Source: JBAYNS01 sp041678625
Lineage (GTDB): Bacteria > Patescibacteriota > Gracilibacteria > Peribacterales > Peribacteraceae
Length of the DNA: 12,507 nucleotides
NCBI GenBank assembly: GCA_041678625.1
Contig: JBAYNS010000022.1
Location: 1 to 12,507, forward strand
Reading direction: 5' to 3'
Part shown: positions 11,781-12,507 of the stretch, piece after piece
Numbering within the stretch: the stretch's first letter is position 1
Layout of the letters: each line of letters opens with the position of its first letter
Notes under the pieces: generated by a model
The model's database searches: none
Told to the model about the DNA's origin: nothing
Seen by the model: the letters and a program-made list of their open reading frames with translations, nothing else
Position numbers and translations under genes: made by a program

Positions 11781-12507
11781 ATGTCAGAAACACTCATACG
11801 CATCCGTGCCGCACAGGAAAACGAACGCGGACCGCTCTACATGGAGCCGGCGGTTGCCGCATTGCACTCACTCCTCGGTTCGCAAGGAGATCTGTCCCTA
11901 GAAGTCGGCTTGGGTAAAAACGGCAAAATCGGGTTCTTTGTTCGTGGTTCTGATCGCGGTGTGCGCCTGGCTGAAAGTCAGCTCTATGCACAGTATCCCG
12001 ATGGGGACATTGAACAGCTTTACGAAGATCCTTTTACACTCAAGGATGGCGAGGAAGTTGTAACTGCCGAGCTCACACTCGACGATGCCGAAGTGTATCC
12101 CATCAAGCGTCATCCGCAATTCGATGATCTCCTCACGCGCGCCAACGTTGATCCCATTGCGGGTATTACTTCCGCGCTTGCACGCTATCCGGCGCCAGGA
12201 ATGCGCGCACATGTGCAGGTTTGCCTGCGACCAATAGGCAGTTCCTTTCGTCGCAGAGCCTTGCGCTTTCTACCTCTTCTGGGCAGGGGATTTTCTACGA
12301 TTTCTGGGAATTACAGGAATTTCTTTGCCTATGTGCAGCTTGCCCGGGGTTGGCGGCGCGTAGTTTTTCTACCTATTACGATCTTCATGGGAGGCTTTCG
12401 CGCGTGGCCCGGTTTCAACAAATACTTTACGAATCCTATTACCATTACCGGCGAAATCATTACTTCTGCCGATCCGGATGAAGAGGAACAGCAGCGTGCG
12501 AGTTCCC
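11781..12507 (+). CDS. N-terminal part of a large CPR-type protein, probably with a downstream HerA/FtsK- or VirB4-like ATPase (partial)
   Basis: The frame is open from ATG 11781 to the window edge, 242 codons, with no stop. Visible features are MSETLIRIRAAQENERGPLY, ESQLYAQYPDGDIEQLYED (65-83), TAELTLDDAEVYPIK (95-109) and DPIAGITSAL (124-133). A basic, partly hydrophobic stretch (about 156-207, including VVFLPITIFMGGF) may touch or cross the membrane. The pattern of ENExGPL, 'QxYAQYP', 'VYPIK' and 'DPxAGIT' matches, from memory, the N-terminal region of CPR proteins that carry a C-terminal P-loop ATPase of the HerA/VirB4 type. The ATPase part is beyond the window, so that is inference. It lies 30 nt after hrcA without an own promoter. 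Confidence 0.75.
   Translation, partial: MSETLIRIRAAQENERGPLYMEPAVAALHSLLGSQGDLSLEVGLGKNGKIGFFVRGSDRGVRLAESQLYAQYPDGDIEQLYEDPFTLKDGEEVVTAELTLDDAEVYPIKRHPQFDDLLTRANVDPIAGITSALARYPAPGMRAHVQVCLRPIGSSFRRRALRFLPLLGRGFSTISGNYRNFFAYVQLARGWRRVVFLPITIFMGGFRAWPGFNKYFTNPITITGEIITSADPDEEEQQRASS

Overview
The window looks like chromosomal DNA from a small-genome bacterium of the Candidate Phyla Radiation (Patescibacteria), most like a Peregrinibacteria/Peribacteria-type lineage. This is inferred from gene style: a short HrcA, a short RsmI, an M23 peptidase with a GxG-rich loop before HLHFE, and a VYPIK/DPIAGIT protein typical of that radiation, with base composition near half GC. TGA is used as a normal stop, so the genetic code is the standard one. 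Nothing in the window looks like a phage, insertion sequence or CRISPR array.

Layout. Bases 1-560 hold the tail of a regulator-like gene (+), a tRNA-Ala(TGC) on the minus strand, and just upstream of it a broken copy of a tRNA 5' half interrupted by two GC-rich palindromes. Bases 560-3272 are a minus-strand block: ruvA and pgi (15 nt apart), then trxA, a strong bidirectional terminator, and a small membrane protein. Bases 3442-5673 are a plus-strand pair: a secreted coiled-coil M23 peptidase and an EamA-type transporter. A repeat-filled gap (5674-5934) follows, then two small unknown genes with clear promoters. The second of these runs convergently into rsmI (minus, 6596-7270). From 7400 to the end everything is on the plus strand: gyrA with a long lysine-rich tail, rpmE, a small unknown gene, a CIRCE operator with hrcA, and the first 242 codons of a large membrane/ATPase-type protein that leaves the window.

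The genes are mostly housekeeping: translation (tRNA-Ala, L31, RsmI), DNA topology and repair (GyrA, RuvA), redox (thioredoxin), sugar-phosphate isomerisation (Pgi), cell wall (M23) and heat-shock regulation (HrcA/CIRCE). No single novel system is visible.

Four things stand out. (1) A recurring promoter layout places the -10 box 6-9 nt before the ATG at eight genes, implying widespread leaderless transcription. (2) There is a tRNA 5'-half remnant carrying two palindromic insertions exactly within its D-arm. (3) GyrA ends in an 87-residue, histone-H1-like tail with 37 lysines. (4) A CIRCE-hrcA unit is followed, with no visible promoter between, not by chaperone genes but by a CPR-type membrane/ATPase gene.
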